Shown here: positions 63,440 through 64,000 of the stretch, one piece after another | How positions within the stretch are numbered: the first letter of the stretch is position 1 | Layout: every line of letters starts with the position of its first letter | DNA from: Pseudomonadota bacterium | Lineage (GTDB): Bacteria > Pseudomonadota > Gammaproteobacteria > Burkholderiales > SG8-39 | Direction: 5' to 3' | Assembly: GCA_947455195.1 (NCBI GenBank) | Contig: CANGMI010000004.1 | Location: 186,001 to 250,000 of the forward strand | Length of the DNA stretch: 64,000 nucleotides | Made by a program: the position numbers and the translations under genes | Notes under the pieces: model-generated | The model's database searches: none | What the model saw: only the letters and a program-made list of their open reading frames with translations | Told to the model about the DNA's origin: nothing

Positions 63440-64000
63440 GCAATATGCGTCCGATTGAATTGTGAGACTTTCGCAACGCCCATGAGCAGCATGGCCGAGC
63501 GCATTTCATTGGCAAGCTGGCTGTATACCCCCTTGACACCAGCGGCGCCACCGGCAGCCAGCCCCCACAAGGCGGGCCGACCGATCGCCACGGCGGTGGC
63601 ACCCATCGACAACGCTTTTATCACGTCAATGCCCCGCCGGATACCACTGTCGAGCACCACGGGTACCCGACCATCCACCGCATCGACGGCACCCCTGAGC
63701 AGGCTGATCGAGGCCGGCACCCCATCCATCTGGCGCCCCCCGTGGTTCGACACCCAGATGCAGGCCGCACCCGCACCGAGGGCGGCCCGGATGTCATCCG
63801 GTTGCACGATGCCTTTCACCACCACCGGCAACCCCGAGGCCTCGCGCAGAAACCCGATGTCATCGAACGAGAGGTTGCGTCGCTGGTCGCGAAAGTTGCC
63901 ACGGCCACCGAGCGCTGGATCGTGATTGCCAGCACTGAAGTCGGGAGGAAATGGACGACCAAGCCGGACGAATTCATCACTCTGCCCCGGCCCGAGCGCA
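63436..64000 (-). CDS. FMN-dependent alpha-hydroxy acid oxidase/dehydrogenase, C-terminal part
   Basis: The C-terminal 188 codons of an alpha-hydroxy-acid dehydrogenase (lactate/glycolate/mandelate type); the start is outside the window. The visible part holds FDDIGFLREASGLPVVVKG, the active-site SNHGGRQMDG (catalytic His and substrate Arg) and VVLDSGIRRGIDVIKAL followed by GRPALWG, the FMN phosphate loop. It oxidises a 2-hydroxy acid to a 2-keto acid. Its stop overlaps the start of the molybdenum hydroxylase subunit, so both are in one operon; that pairing suggests a shared catabolic route. Confidence 0.9.
   Translation of the reverse strand, partial: ALGPGQSDEFVRLGRPFPPDFSAGNHDPALGGRGNFRDQRRNLSFDDIGFLREASGLPVVVKGIVQPDDIRAALGAGAACIWVSNHGGRQMDGVPASISLLRGAVDAVDGRVPVVLDSGIRRGIDVIKALSMGATAVAIGRPALWGLAAGGAAGVKGVYSQLANEMRSAMLLMGVAKVSQFNRTHIA

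Noticed and set aside
1-64000. CRISPR arrays, insertion sequences, prophage genes
   Set aside because: No regularly spaced repeats, transposases or phage structural genes were seen.

Overview
The window is about 64 kb of high-GC DNA, densely coded, from a proteobacterium most like the Burkholderiales. Three things point there. There are five Bug/TctC-type periplasmic binding proteins without their transporter genes, a pattern typical of that order. EF-P has Arg32 and sits next to the arginine rhamnosyltransferase gene earP. Accessory catabolic genes for aromatic and ring compounds are frequent. No phage, insertion sequence, CRISPR array or rRNA was seen. One tRNA gene, tRNA-Ser(GGA), is present.

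Positions 1-11,264 form a catabolic and uptake region. It holds the end of an amidase, a cyanuric-acid-hydrolase/barbiturase-type ring-opening enzyme, a peptidoglycan amidase lipoprotein, a GNAT protein overlapping a gentisate-dioxygenase-like cupin, a divergent resorcylate-decarboxylase-type amidohydrolase, a TAXI/NMT1-like binding protein, a DUF1275 membrane protein and three Bug proteins in a row. Positions 11,265-20,609 are mostly housekeeping: a GtrA-fused glycosyltransferase with a large membrane protein, a ribbon-helix-helix-like small protein, selD, an MscS channel, the SOUL-earP-efp group and a Bcr-type MFS pump.

Positions 20,591-28,273 encode, on the minus strand, an acyl-CoA ligase, a FlK-type thioesterase, a large molybdopterin oxidoreductase resembling PadB, a single protein fusing the four-cluster Fe-S subunit to the membrane anchor, and a LivK-type binding protein. 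Together they read as uptake, CoA activation and membrane-linked oxidation of a (probably aromatic) acid. An alpha/beta hydrolase lies divergently. Next come a UbiD decarboxylase coupled to a Bug protein, and an IscR-controlled SUF operon (iscR-like, sufA, sufB, sufC, sufD, sufS, sufU, nfu) with tandem IscR-like boxes at the promoter.

Positions 39,220-43,597 hold a DUF1178 protein, tRNA-Ser, a DUF805/zinc-ribbon protein and a 952-residue protein joining a beta-helix-like N-terminus to two CbxX-type AAA+ modules. This last pair is the least explained part of the window. A GT4 glycosyltransferase and GDP-mannose 4,6-dehydratase follow, bracketed by two related copies of the tail of a Cache sensor gene, one of them a remnant. 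Then come an RND efflux operon ending in that sensor, another Bug protein and a seven-gene, tightly overlapping surface-sugar operon with a WbpB/WbpD/WbpE-like core. The window ends in a xanthine-dehydrogenase-family molybdenum subunit and a truncated FMN-dependent alpha-hydroxy-acid oxidase. A 56-base palindromic repeat occurs twice, each time just after the stop of a minus-strand gene.
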